Positions 51,363-58,781 of a stretch of 64,000 bases of DNA are shown here, piece after piece. The DNA is from CAVWXT01 sp963759115. Lineage in GTDB: Bacteria; Planctomycetota; Planctomycetia; Pirellulales; Thermoguttaceae. The translations under genes and the position numbers were made by a program. Numbering within the stretch: position 1 is the stretch's first letter; every line of letters begins with the position of its first letter. Under the pieces are notes generated by a model. That model was not told the DNA's origin and searched no databases. It saw nothing but the letters and a program-made list of their open reading frames with translations. The stretch lies in contig CAVWXT010000003.1 of NCBI GenBank assembly GCA_963759115.1, positions 124,001 to 188,000 of the forward strand, read 5' to 3'.

Positions 51363-52235
51363 TCACGGTTGCGGCGCCGCCGATTTGGCCCCCTTGGAAT
51401 CGATCGACTTCAGGGGGATGCTCACCAAGAGCCGCGACGCAGCGTCGTCCTTGCAACTGACGTAGACCGCGGAAGTCCCGTTGGCCGTGGGCTCCTCGAA
51501 GGTGCCGTCTTTTACGCCCCTACGGCGGATTTCGTCGGCAAGCTCTTGCTTGGCCTTTGGTTCGGCGACGATCCCGCGCCACATGACGGTGTGGTCGAGA
51601 ATCTCCTTCTTGGCTTCCGCAACCGATTTGAGCACCTTCTTGCGGGTTGCCTTGAGGCTCGAGCGCACGGCCGCTTCTTCGTCCGTATCCTTCTCGCCGG
51701 GCTTCTTCGTGAGTACGCGGGCGAGCACGGCCCGATCGGGGACTGGTTTCTCCGCCGCCACCACCAGCAGGGTTTCTTCGCCCGGCGGCTCGACGAATTC
51801 GATGAAGCCGTCGTCCGGCAGCGCCACGGGCTTGTTGGCCTTGGCCAGCGGCGGATCTTCATCGGCCGCCGGCAAGAGGAAGCCGCTCTTTCCGCTGGCG
51901 CCCGTGTGGAAGATATACACGTAATAGTCGTTCAGCGGTTCGATGCTGACGCGGATTTTGTCGCCCACCTTGAACTCGTGGGTCTTCGGGTCGACGGGCG
52001 TCTCCTTGCCGCCCTCGGCCAGCAACACCTTGTACTCCAAGGCGATGACCTTTTTCACCGGCTCGGTGTAGCCGACCAGTTTGGCCAGGTCCTTTCCCTC
52101 GCCGTCCTTGAAATACTTGCGCGTGAGGTCCCGGAACGTCGGTTCCTCCGCCATTACGATCTGCGCCGCCGCCAGCAGCGTGGCAGCGGCCGCCGCCGCG
52201 AGCACAACCATCTTGCAAGCCTGACAGGATCTCAT
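51363..52235 (-). CDS. Secreted DUF4384-like protein
   Basis: This 290-residue exported protein has a signal peptide (ACKMVVLAAAAAATLLAAAQIVMA). A beta-rich domain with FKVGDKIRVSIEPLNDYYVYIF (about 88-109) follows, typical of DUF4384, a domain often next to caspase genes in bacteria. Further on, FIEFVEPPGEETLLVVAAEKP and a charged helical middle precede the C-terminus (SAVYVSCKDDAASRLLVSIPLKS). There is no catalytic motif. The start at 52235 is supported by GGAGG eight bases ahead and the signal peptide; an earlier ATG is unlikely. It lies between PAAR and the WD40-caspase gene and may help present or bind a substrate at the envelope. The function is inferred from neighbours. Confidence 0.78.
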   Translation of the reverse strand: MRSCQACKMVVLAAAAAATLLAAAQIVMAEEPTFRDLTRKYFKDGEGKDLAKLVGYTEPVKKVIALEYKVLLAEGGKETPVDPKTHEFKVGDKIRVSIEPLNDYYVYIFHTGASGKSGFLLPAADEDPPLAKANKPVALPDDGFIEFVEPPGEETLLVVAAEKPVPDRAVLARVLTKKPGEKDTDEEAAVRSSLKATRKKVLKSVAEAKKEILDHTVMWRGIVAEPKAKQELADEIRRRGVKDGTFEEPTANGTSAVYVSCKDDAASRLLVSIPLKSIDSKGAKSAAPQP

Positions 52236-52335
52236 GTGAGTCACCTCCTCAACCAGACGTGATTCCCCACCAAAAGTGTAGACATCCATCCCCTTGCCGG
52301 CAAGGGGCCAACGAAACACCGCTTGGCAGCGTAAA

Positions 52336-52417
52336 GGGGGACAGTCTCATTTTCGCGGCAATCAAGCCAATTCATGCTGCCACGTTCTCCTCGCCGCGAA
52401 AATCGGGACAGTCCCCC
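52336..52417. repeat. Palindromic repeat, GGGGGACAGTCTC type
   Basis: Arms at 52336-52359 and 52393-52417 pair with a few mismatches (GGGGGACAGT, TTTTCGCGGC) around a loop of about 33 bases. It lies between the DUF4384 and PAAR genes and may act as a transcript-end structure. Confidence 0.75.
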
Positions 52418-52425
52418 GTGAACGG

Positions 52426-52710
52426 CTAACCAATCATCACTTGCGGCGATCCCACGGAGATTACGCCGCCGTGGACCGTGTTGTCGCCGATGCGCGCCGC
52501 GGGCATGCCGCCGATCATGACCGTAAACGACCCCATCGCGACGGCATCGGGCGGGCCGGCGCAGGTCGTGAGGTCCATGACGCGGACGGCGGGCATTCCG
52601 CCGATGAACACCGTGGCGCAACCCGCCGCCACCGGGCCGCCTACGTGCGGCACAACGGCCGTGACCAGAGGACAAACGTGCAAGTCACTGATGCGTGCCG
52701 CGGGAGGCAT
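52426..52710 (-). CDS. PAAR-motif spike protein
   Basis: This 94-residue protein has the PAAR-repeat pattern: MPPAARISDLHVCPL, VGGPVAAGCATVFIGGMPAVRVMD and GSFTVMIGGMPAARIGDNTVHGGVI, with conserved PAAR and GDxT/H positions that bind zinc and form the sharp cone on a VgrG trimer. The length is that of a minimal, single-domain PAAR, so it carries no toxin fusion. A type VI-like spike tip is the known role. It follows the FHA-DUF4123 gene, whose DUF4123 part is a known type of loading adaptor for spike-linked effectors. Confidence 0.88.
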   Translation of the reverse strand: MPPAARISDLHVCPLVTAVVPHVGGPVAAGCATVFIGGMPAVRVMDLTTCAGPPDAVAMGSFTVMIGGMPAARIGDNTVHGGVISVGSPQVMIG

Positions 52711-52779
52711 GGGCTAATCTCCTGTTGATTTCCGTGGTTCGGTGGGCGATGCCCACCCTGCCTACATTATCGCATTGTG

Positions 52780-53800
52780 CTAAACGGTTGTTGCTGCCTG
52801 CTGGACGAAACCGACGCGGTTCAACGATTCGGCAATCTGCCGCTGCCCGAACAATTGCCAGGTATCGGGCAGATCGGGGAACTCCACCAGCACGGCCTCA
52901 ATGCCGGCCAACAGGTGGCTCACGAAGCCGGGCGTATTGTGGGCCAGGAGCATGGACATCACGCTGGGCCAACAGTAGCCGAGGATGGAACCGCCTTGAT
53001 CGGGCCGCTTGGGTCGAATCCGCACCACGTCGCGCAGGTGCGCCAACAGCGCCGGCTTTTCCTGGTTGGAAAACAGACACATCACGGCATCGTTGCCCCA
53101 GCCCGCCGCCACCAGTTCCGGCCAAGTGAGCAGGTCGGCCTGCGAAACGATCACGGGCGAAACCATCGCGGCCGTCTCGGGATCGAGCCAGTCGAACAGA
53201 TAGTCGGGCTGGGGCAACTCGTCGCGCAAGGGAGTCTCCAGTTTTCGGAAATCGACGATCAGGTACACCAGATATGACCTGCCCAGCAGCACGGCCAATT
53301 CGGCCGGGGGGATGGCCGCGACGTTTCCCCGGCAGAGCGTCAATCCGGACGTGCAGGTTTCCACCGAGAACTCCACCTTGCGCCGCTCCGGCAGGGCGCG
53401 GGCGTCGCCCCATCCCCGGCGGAAACGGGCGGTTGGAAGGCCTCGGCATGCGGCGCAGCGACCGGGGCAGCGAATGGAGCGGCGACCTGCCGCGGCACAT
53501 CTCCCTCGATATCCACGGAGAAAATCGTTTCGCCGGCCTGGATCTTGTCGCCCGTGTGCAGGGCAATGCGTTCGGTGACCGGGATGCCGTTGAGTTGGGT
53601 GCCGTTGGTGCTGCCGAGGTCCCGGAGGTGGCAGGCGGCGTTGTCGGTTTCCAGGGCGAAGTGTACGCCCGACATCCGGCCGTCGTGCGGAACGGAGAAA
53701 TCGGCCCATTCCGTGCGGCCGACTTGCAGCACCTGGGAGGCTGCCAGCAGGGTCTTTCGGCCTGCCTCGGTCCCGACGTGATTTCGAGGATGACTCGCAT
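52780..53800 (-). CDS. FHA-DUF4123 fusion protein (two frameshifts)
   Basis: This protein of about 340 residues begins MRVILEITSG and passes, after a shift near 53775, into a forkhead-associated domain: LQVGRTEWADFSVPHDGRMS and DLGSTNGTQLNGIPVTERI, the phospho-Thr-binding loops. A linker leads, after a shift near 53400, into a region like DUF4123, the adaptor that loads effectors on VgrG in type VI systems: YLVYLIVDFRKLETPLRDEL, GWGNDAVMCLFSNQEKPALLAHLR and GYCWPSVMSML. It lies between VgrG and PAAR, the usual place of such adaptors. FHA domains in type VI systems usually respond to kinase signals. A fused FHA-adaptor is unusual, and the DUF4123 assignment is moderately sure. Confidence 0.68.
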
Positions 53801-53854
53801 CGTACTTCGTGCCTGCCGTGGGCGGCGATTTCACATCGTGCGGGGCTCTGCCGG

Positions 53855-55861
53855 TCAGTTTACCAGAACCGTCGCCCCTTTGAGAATCATGGGTCCGCTG
53901 GCTTTTGCCATAATATTATTGCCATTGATGAGGACCGTGCCGTCCTTTTTCAGGATGAGGCTCGCCGACCCGACCGAAACAACGAACGCATCGCCGGCCG
54001 TGATCGACAAGCTCTTGGCCACGGTTTCGGTGCGGGCTCCGCCGATCGTAATGCTCTCATCTTTGCTGACGTTCACGGTGCGGGCGCCGCCGATCGTAAT
54101 GCTCTCGTCCTTGCTGACGTTCTCGGTGCGGCCCCCGCCGATCGTAATGCTCTCGTCCTTGCCGACGTTCTCGGTGCGGCCCCCGCCGATCGTAATGCTC
54201 TCATCTTTGCCCACCGTTTCGGTGCGGTTGCCGCCGATCGTAATGCTCTCATCTTTGCCCACCGTTTCGGTGCGGTTGCCGCCGATTTTCACGGTTTCGT
54301 CGTTTTCGACCTCTTCATCCTGGTTATACTGGGCGTGGATGAAGATCTGCTCTGTGCCCTTCGTGTCGTCGAGTCGTATCTCGTTCGAACCGCCGCCGCC
54401 CTTGGAGGAATTGGTCTTGATGCCACTCTGGTTCTTCTTATCGGGCAGCGGATAGGGGGGCATCTGGTCGGCATTGTACACGACGCCCGTCACGAGCGGC
54501 CGGTCGGGGTCGCCTTCGAGAAAGCTGACGACGACTTCCTGGCCGATCCGCGGGATGTGGATCATGCCCCAGTTCTTGCCGGCGATGCCCTGGGCCACGC
54601 GAATCCAGCAGGAACTTTTGTCGTCGCGCTTGCCTTCCCGATCCCAGAAGAACTGCACTTTGACGCGGCCGTACTTGTCGGGATAGATCTCCTCGCCCGC
54701 CGGCCCCACCACCACCGCCGTCTGCGAACCGTGGACGATCGGCCGGGGCGTGAGCCGCGCCGGCCGGAAGGTCACCGAATCGGGGATGCAGGTGAAGGTG
54801 TTGCTGTACTCGTTGCCGGCCGGCGCGACGGTCTCATAGGCGCCCGGTTCGCTGGCGGAGTGAACGATGGAAACGATGGCGTATTTCCCCTCTTCCGACT
54901 TGGAGAGGTGGCTCTTGATCTTGAACTTTCCGCCGGGCGTGAAGGTGCGGCAGGTGCTGGCCGCGTCGACGATGTTGTAGCCGGCTTCTTCGGCCTCCAT
55001 GCGGATCTTGGCGTAGGTGTTGCCGTGGTCCTTTTTCTCGTACGTGCCCGGATAATCGTAGAACTCGAACTTCTGGATGTTCTCCAATTGGACCGTCGTG
55101 GTCTGCTTGGTCATCATCAGGTCGGCCGGGAGCGGTTCGCTGCGGGCGGGATGGTCCTCGAAGTTGTAGTCGGTCTGGGCAATCTTGCCGGTGCGGAACT
55201 CGTAGCGATGTTCCCAGCGGGTGATGTGATCTTTCACCGCGATCGTGGCCGTGTCGCGCGGGTAGTCCACCTCGCTTTCCTTGCAGTCCTCATAGGCCGA
55301 CTTCTGGTTGGCCAGCACCAGCATGTGCTTGCCGTCTTCGTGCTTGAAGAAGTAGAAAATGCCTTCTTCTTCCATCAGCCGCGACACGAAGTCGAAGTCG
55401 GTTTCGCGGTACTGAACGCAGTAGTCCCGCGGGGGAGGCGATCCCTGGAGTTGCAGTTGGAAGTCGCTGAAACCGAGGTCCTTGAATATCTGCTGGATGA
55501 TGTCGGCGGCGGACTTCTGCTGAAAGATGCGGCAGTCGGAGGTCCGCGTGAGGAACCACAGCCAGGGGACGACCTCGGCCCGGTAGTTTCGCCGCCCGCG
55601 GCGATCCTCGTCGCCGGCGACGAAGCGGCTCACGAAGCCGTTGAAATGGCGGGGCGAATCGTCCGGCCGCTTGACGGAGAAGGTGACCTTCTTGCCCACG
55701 ATTTGAGCGGCGGAAATGCCGCTGTTGTCGGAGATCATCTCCAGGTGGAAGCTGAACAGCCGCGACATCTCCTCCACGCCGGAGAAAGCCGTCAGTTCCA
55801 GCACGTCCTCGCCCAGCGGTGTCTTCAGGCCCAGGAGCCGGTTCGCTTGTTTCAGTGCCAT
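53855..55861 (-). CDS. vgrG: VgrG spike protein (TssI)
   Basis: This intact 668-residue VgrG is the trimeric spike of a type VI-like contractile machine. The gp27-like part has GEDVLELTAFSGVEEMSRLF, SPPPRDYCVQYRETDFDFVSRLMEEEGIFYFF and GGKFKIKSHL. The gp5-like OB domain has DKYGRVKVQFFWDREGK, CWIRVAQGIAGKNWGMIHIPR and VVVSFLEGDPDRPLVTG. The C-terminal needle consists of about six 16-residue repeats (GGNRTETVGKDESITI and variants), encoded by 48-base tandem DNA repeats. No effector domain follows. It stands between the M15 peptidase and the FHA-DUF4123 adaptor, so the peptidase may be the cargo. Confidence 0.95.
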   Translation of the reverse strand: MALKQANRLLGLKTPLGEDVLELTAFSGVEEMSRLFSFHLEMISDNSGISAAQIVGKKVTFSVKRPDDSPRHFNGFVSRFVAGDEDRRGRRNYRAEVVPWLWFLTRTSDCRIFQQKSAADIIQQIFKDLGFSDFQLQLQGSPPPRDYCVQYRETDFDFVSRLMEEEGIFYFFKHEDGKHMLVLANQKSAYEDCKESEVDYPRDTATIAVKDHITRWEHRYEFRTGKIAQTDYNFEDHPARSEPLPADLMMTKQTTTVQLENIQKFEFYDYPGTYEKKDHGNTYAKIRMEAEEAGYNIVDAASTCRTFTPGGKFKIKSHLSKSEEGKYAIVSIVHSASEPGAYETVAPAGNEYSNTFTCIPDSVTFRPARLTPRPIVHGSQTAVVVGPAGEEIYPDKYGRVKVQFFWDREGKRDDKSSCWIRVAQGIAGKNWGMIHIPRIGQEVVVSFLEGDPDRPLVTGVVYNADQMPPYPLPDKKNQSGIKTNSSKGGGGSNEIRLDDTKGTEQIFIHAQYNQDEEVENDETVKIGGNRTETVGKDESITIGGNRTETVGKDESITIGGGRTENVGKDESITIGGGRTENVSKDESITIGGARTVNVSKDESITIGGARTETVAKSLSITAGDAFVVSVGSASLILKKDGTVLINGNNIMAKASGPMILKGATVLVN
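54030..54297. repeat. 48-base tandem repeat in VgrG needle
   Basis: Five full copies and a partial sixth, beginning at about 54030, 54078, 54126, 54174, 54222 and 54270, encode the beta-helical needle. Units are near identical, which favours copy-number change by recombination. Confidence 0.9.
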
Positions 55862-55897
55862 GGCAGGTACTCCGCATTCGCAAGGCCGGGCAGTCGG

Positions 55898-56494
55898 CTA
55901 CCACCCGTTGTGCGACCAGTGGGGTTTATCGCTCAGATGCTTCTTCACCCCGTACGACTCTCCCACTTGATGGAGCTTCAGGTTCGTGTTGGGGTCGATC
56001 GCGTAGGGCACCTCGACGACCGCGCCATTCTTCTTCTTCTTCTTCACGTTCAACGTCCCAGTCCAGGTAATGTCCATGTCGATCGCTTTGCCCGCGATGT
56101 GATTGCTTGTCAACGAAGGGGCGACCGTGCTGTGCGGCGGCACGGCCAGGCCGAAACCGTCGATCATCTCCTTGGCCCCTTCGACGCTCTTCGCCGGGCT
56201 GCCGTGGTTCCACGCGATCGGGACGCCGGGCATCGACGTGGCCTGGGAGGGCGTAGTCTTCCTCAGGCCGATCATCCAGCACCAGTGGAACAAGTAGGCC
56301 CGCTTGTCGCTGCGGCGGGTGGCGTGGACCACGACCGTGGCGCCGGCGTCCTTCAGGGCCTGAAGGAAGGCTTCCACTTTCTTGCGAAAGTCGGGCTCCA
56401 GGTTGTCGATCCGATCGCTGTTCTTCGCGTTGATGTTGGCCCACGCCACCCAATACTTGCCGCTGGGTTGCTTGCCGGTGGTTGGGGCAGCCAT
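55898..56494 (-). CDS. M15-like peptidoglycan peptidase, candidate effector
   Basis: This 198-residue protein lies between Hcp and VgrG. The C-terminal half has SNHIAGKAIDMDITW (about 130-144) and KPHWSHNGW at the end, matching the His-Asp and His zinc ligands of M15/VanY-type D-Ala-D-Ala or L,D-carboxypeptidases. The preceding text (RRSDKRAYLFHWCWMIGLRK, IDGFGLAVPPHS) is compatible with the substrate-binding helices. No signal peptide is seen, as expected for a protein carried by a secretion spike. The start at 56494 has GGAGG about ten bases ahead. The position suggests delivery by this spike and attack on peptidoglycan. No immunity gene is obvious, though the unknown gene at 57477 cannot be ruled out. 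Confidence 0.8.
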   Translation of the reverse strand: MAAPTTGKQPSGKYWVAWANINAKNSDRIDNLEPDFRKKVEAFLQALKDAGATVVVHATRRSDKRAYLFHWCWMIGLRKTTPSQATSMPGVPIAWNHGSPAKSVEGAKEMIDGFGLAVPPHSTVAPSLTSNHIAGKAIDMDITWTGTLNVKKKKKNGAVVEVPYAIDPNTNLKLHQVGESYGVKKHLSDKPHWSHNGW

Positions 56495-56632
56495 GATTGT
56501 CGCGCCTCCCACATTGGACAATCAGTATACGGAAGATCGTCGCGCAAACGGCAAGCGGACGAACCCGGCAGGAAGCATCCTGCCGCTCCTCGGCGCAACC
56601 GGGGCGACATCAATGGGATGTCGATCGGCCGA

Positions 56633-57112
56633 CTATTTCGAGCCTTCCTCGACCTTCCAGCCCATTTCCACGTTGCCGACCTTGCTTCCCTTCTCGTTGT
56701 ATTCGACGTAGGTCTCCTTCACCTCCTCGAAGTTTAGCGACATGTTCTCATGCGGCACGGCATCACCGCCGCCGGCAGCGCTTATGTTGTGCGAGGTGAC
56801 CGCCACGTGCTTCAATTCATACTTGAGATACGTGCAACGATTCTCGCCGTAGGTGGCCGTGTTGTGGATTTCCACCTTGGGAAAGACCTTGCCCGAGAGC
56901 ACCGCCTCGGCGAGTTTTGGGCTGGACTTGTCGAACTCCTTGGTGATTACGACGTCGTCCACGGTGGCGACGCCGCGGCGGCGGGTCTGGCCAGTCGCCC
57001 CGGCGCCCGCCTTGTGAACTCCCCAACTCATGGACAAAAGGTCGCTCCATTGCTTGTGGTCCTTGTCCTTGGCCTCGCCATCGACTCCGTCGAACTTGAT
57101 AAACAGCGCCAT
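56633..57112 (-). CDS. hcp: Hcp tube protein (TssD)
   Basis: This intact 159-residue Hcp-family protein forms the tube of type VI-like machines. It begins MALFIKFDGVDGEAKDKDHK, then WSDLLSMSWGVHKAG, VDDVVITKEFDKSSPKLAEAVLSG, VFPKVEIHNTATYGENRCTYLKYEL and a C-terminal MSLNFEEVKETYVEYNEKG, the typical beta-barrel with loop extension. The ATG at 57112 is preceded by AAGGAG with good spacing, and the upstream longer frame is dismissed. It is the first gene of the module and would be the most highly expressed. A divergent gene starts 365 bases away, so the promoter lies between them. Confidence 0.93.
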   Translation of the reverse strand: MALFIKFDGVDGEAKDKDHKQWSDLLSMSWGVHKAGAGATGQTRRRGVATVDDVVITKEFDKSSPKLAEAVLSGKVFPKVEIHNTATYGENRCTYLKYELKHVAVTSHNISAAGGGDAVPHENMSLNFEEVKETYVEYNEKGSKVGNVEMGWKVEEGSK

Positions 57113-57476
57113 GGTCTCAACTCCTTTGGCAATAGGGAAAACTGGTGGCTGACTGGTGCCGCGAGAACCGTCTCCCGCGAGTTGTCTTTGCTCTTTCGCG
57201 CCGACAATAGTATTCTCGCGTGCCGCCGGCAGAAGTTGCGTACTATTATTTGCGATGATGACGAGTCGGCAATCCCCCCCGCAGGTGAAATGAGAGGTCT
57301 GAGGCGAGTCGCACGGTGCCGCCAGCCATTGGATGGGGCTCAAAATCCGCTTGCCCACAGAAGTCTTTCCGCAACAATATCTTTTGCCGTCCCGGCGGCG
57401 CGAGATCGCGGCCTTATTAAGGCCGGTAGTGGATTCCGGACAAGCAACCGTCTGCCTCGCCACAAGGAACAGAACA
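57113..57476. other. Divergent promoter region of hcp and unknown gene
   Basis: About 360 bases between oppositely directed genes. It is less GC-rich than the genes and probably holds both promoters. I could not fix a -10/-35 pair. Confidence 0.4.
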
Positions 57477-58649
57477 ATGGCCAAAACACTGGAAGATGTA
57501 GCGCAGAATCTGAAGGCTCGTTACTTGGGACATATCGACACCATCTCCAGGGAGTACGACGTTCAGATATCCAAATGGAGACCCTTTTTCGATTTGGTGG
57601 CGGACGCCCAGGAAACTGCCGTCGGCGAACTCAAGAGAGTGATCAAAGAAGCCCAGAAACAGGATGAGTTGCTGACCGCCTTGGTGATGCTCGCGCTGCA
57701 GTTCGTTGGCATTGGGGCGTTGGGCTGGCTGTCGAAGGTGGTGAAGACCGAGGTGTACCCTCGCGTTGCCGGCAAGGTCGTGTGGGTGGACTCATTCACC
57801 AAGGGCGGCTACCAGAGCGTTTCCCACTTATCCTACGACACAGAAAGGGCGGCGTATTTTGGCGAGATGATCGAGAAGAGGGGCGACAAAGTCGTGGATA
57901 AGACCCTCGAACTGCTCAAGCCCAAGGATGAGGGGAGTCCAAGCCGAACTGCGACCAACCGATTGAGAGGCGCGGTCAGTACGCCCCGTTTCGCGACTTT
58001 CAGGACCGCGATCAAGGCCGTGTTTGACGAGGAGATTCTTAGAGTCAAAACAGTGCTTGGCGCCCTTCAGGCCAAGACCAACATCGACGCGACTCTCGGA
58101 CAGAGGGTTTTGGATCTTGCACGTCGCAGAACCTCAGGTCAGTCGATTACCCCTGAACTGCTCGAAGAGGCCGGGTTTTGGATACTCGACGATTTCGTCG
58201 ACGGCCTGCGGCAGGAGTACGCGAAATGGTTCTATTTCGGCAACAACCCCGATCTGTCGGCTCTCGGACGTTTGGCTCACAAAATCGAAATTGAGCTCTG
58301 GGCGACCTGGTTCCTCGATCAGGACTATAAGGTCACCAACAAGTCGGACCCGCTGATCACGGGCCGCGAAGTCCTTGGAAAAGACCGAATCGCCTTAAAA
58401 CATTCCATCGTCGAGCACCTCCTGGTCGATCTCGGACAAACGGGCTCGGACATGATTGACCTCGAATACGATCTGCAGCCGACAGGGGGATTTATCGTTT
58501 CGTTTGAGAAGGAAGTAGACGATGCCGACCAACTGAAAGTCTTGGAAACATGGGCCAAGAGGCATCCCGGCATGTATACTATCGGCAACGTCGGCTACAG
58601 GCCGCGAGACATCGGGACGGTTAGCGATCCGTCGACGATCTTCAAGTAG
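57477..58649 (+). CDS. Hypothetical protein next to Hcp module
   Basis: This 390-residue protein reads MAKTLEDVAQNLKARYLGHID at the start. It has one hydrophobic helix (LLTALVMLALQFVGIGALGWL, about 62-82) after an amphipathic helical section, then a long soluble part with IEIELWATWFLDQDY. The C-terminus has GGFIVSFEKEVDDADQLKVLE and GYRPRDIGTVSDP. No known family or catalytic motif is apparent. The start at 57477 has a modest ribosome site (AAGGAAC). It is divergent from hcp, so it could be an accessory, regulator or effector of the spike module, but nothing in the sequence proves it. Confidence 0.6.
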   Translation: MAKTLEDVAQNLKARYLGHIDTISREYDVQISKWRPFFDLVADAQETAVGELKRVIKEAQKQDELLTALVMLALQFVGIGALGWLSKVVKTEVYPRVAGKVVWVDSFTKGGYQSVSHLSYDTERAAYFGEMIEKRGDKVVDKTLELLKPKDEGSPSRTATNRLRGAVSTPRFATFRTAIKAVFDEEILRVKTVLGALQAKTNIDATLGQRVLDLARRRTSGQSITPELLEEAGFWILDDFVDGLRQEYAKWFYFGNNPDLSALGRLAHKIEIELWATWFLDQDYKVTNKSDPLITGREVLGKDRIALKHSIVEHLLVDLGQTGSDMIDLEYDLQPTGGFIVSFEKEVDDADQLKVLETWAKRHPGMYTIGNVGYRPRDIGTVSDPSTIFK

Positions 58650-58781
58650 CTCCATTGCTTCCCCAAGTGTCACCGCGACGTCGAGCTTGCCTTCATAGGG
58701 GGAGGCTGCTGGCTGCTGCCGGTGTGGAATTCTGATCGCCAACTCCCGCTGGCTGGACGGCCTTCCGGTAGCGGCGATACA

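Noticed and set aside
54030..54297. Possible CRISPR array in the 48-base repeats
   Set aside because: They are in-frame coding repeats of the VgrG needle with no spacers.
54335..56737. Plus-strand open frame of 800 codons
   Set aside because: It is the antisense of VgrG and the M15 peptidase; composition is that of a GC-rich shadow.
53855..57112. Prophage tail module
   Set aside because: No capsid, terminase, tail-length or lysis genes are present; the VgrG, Hcp and PAAR set fits type VI better.
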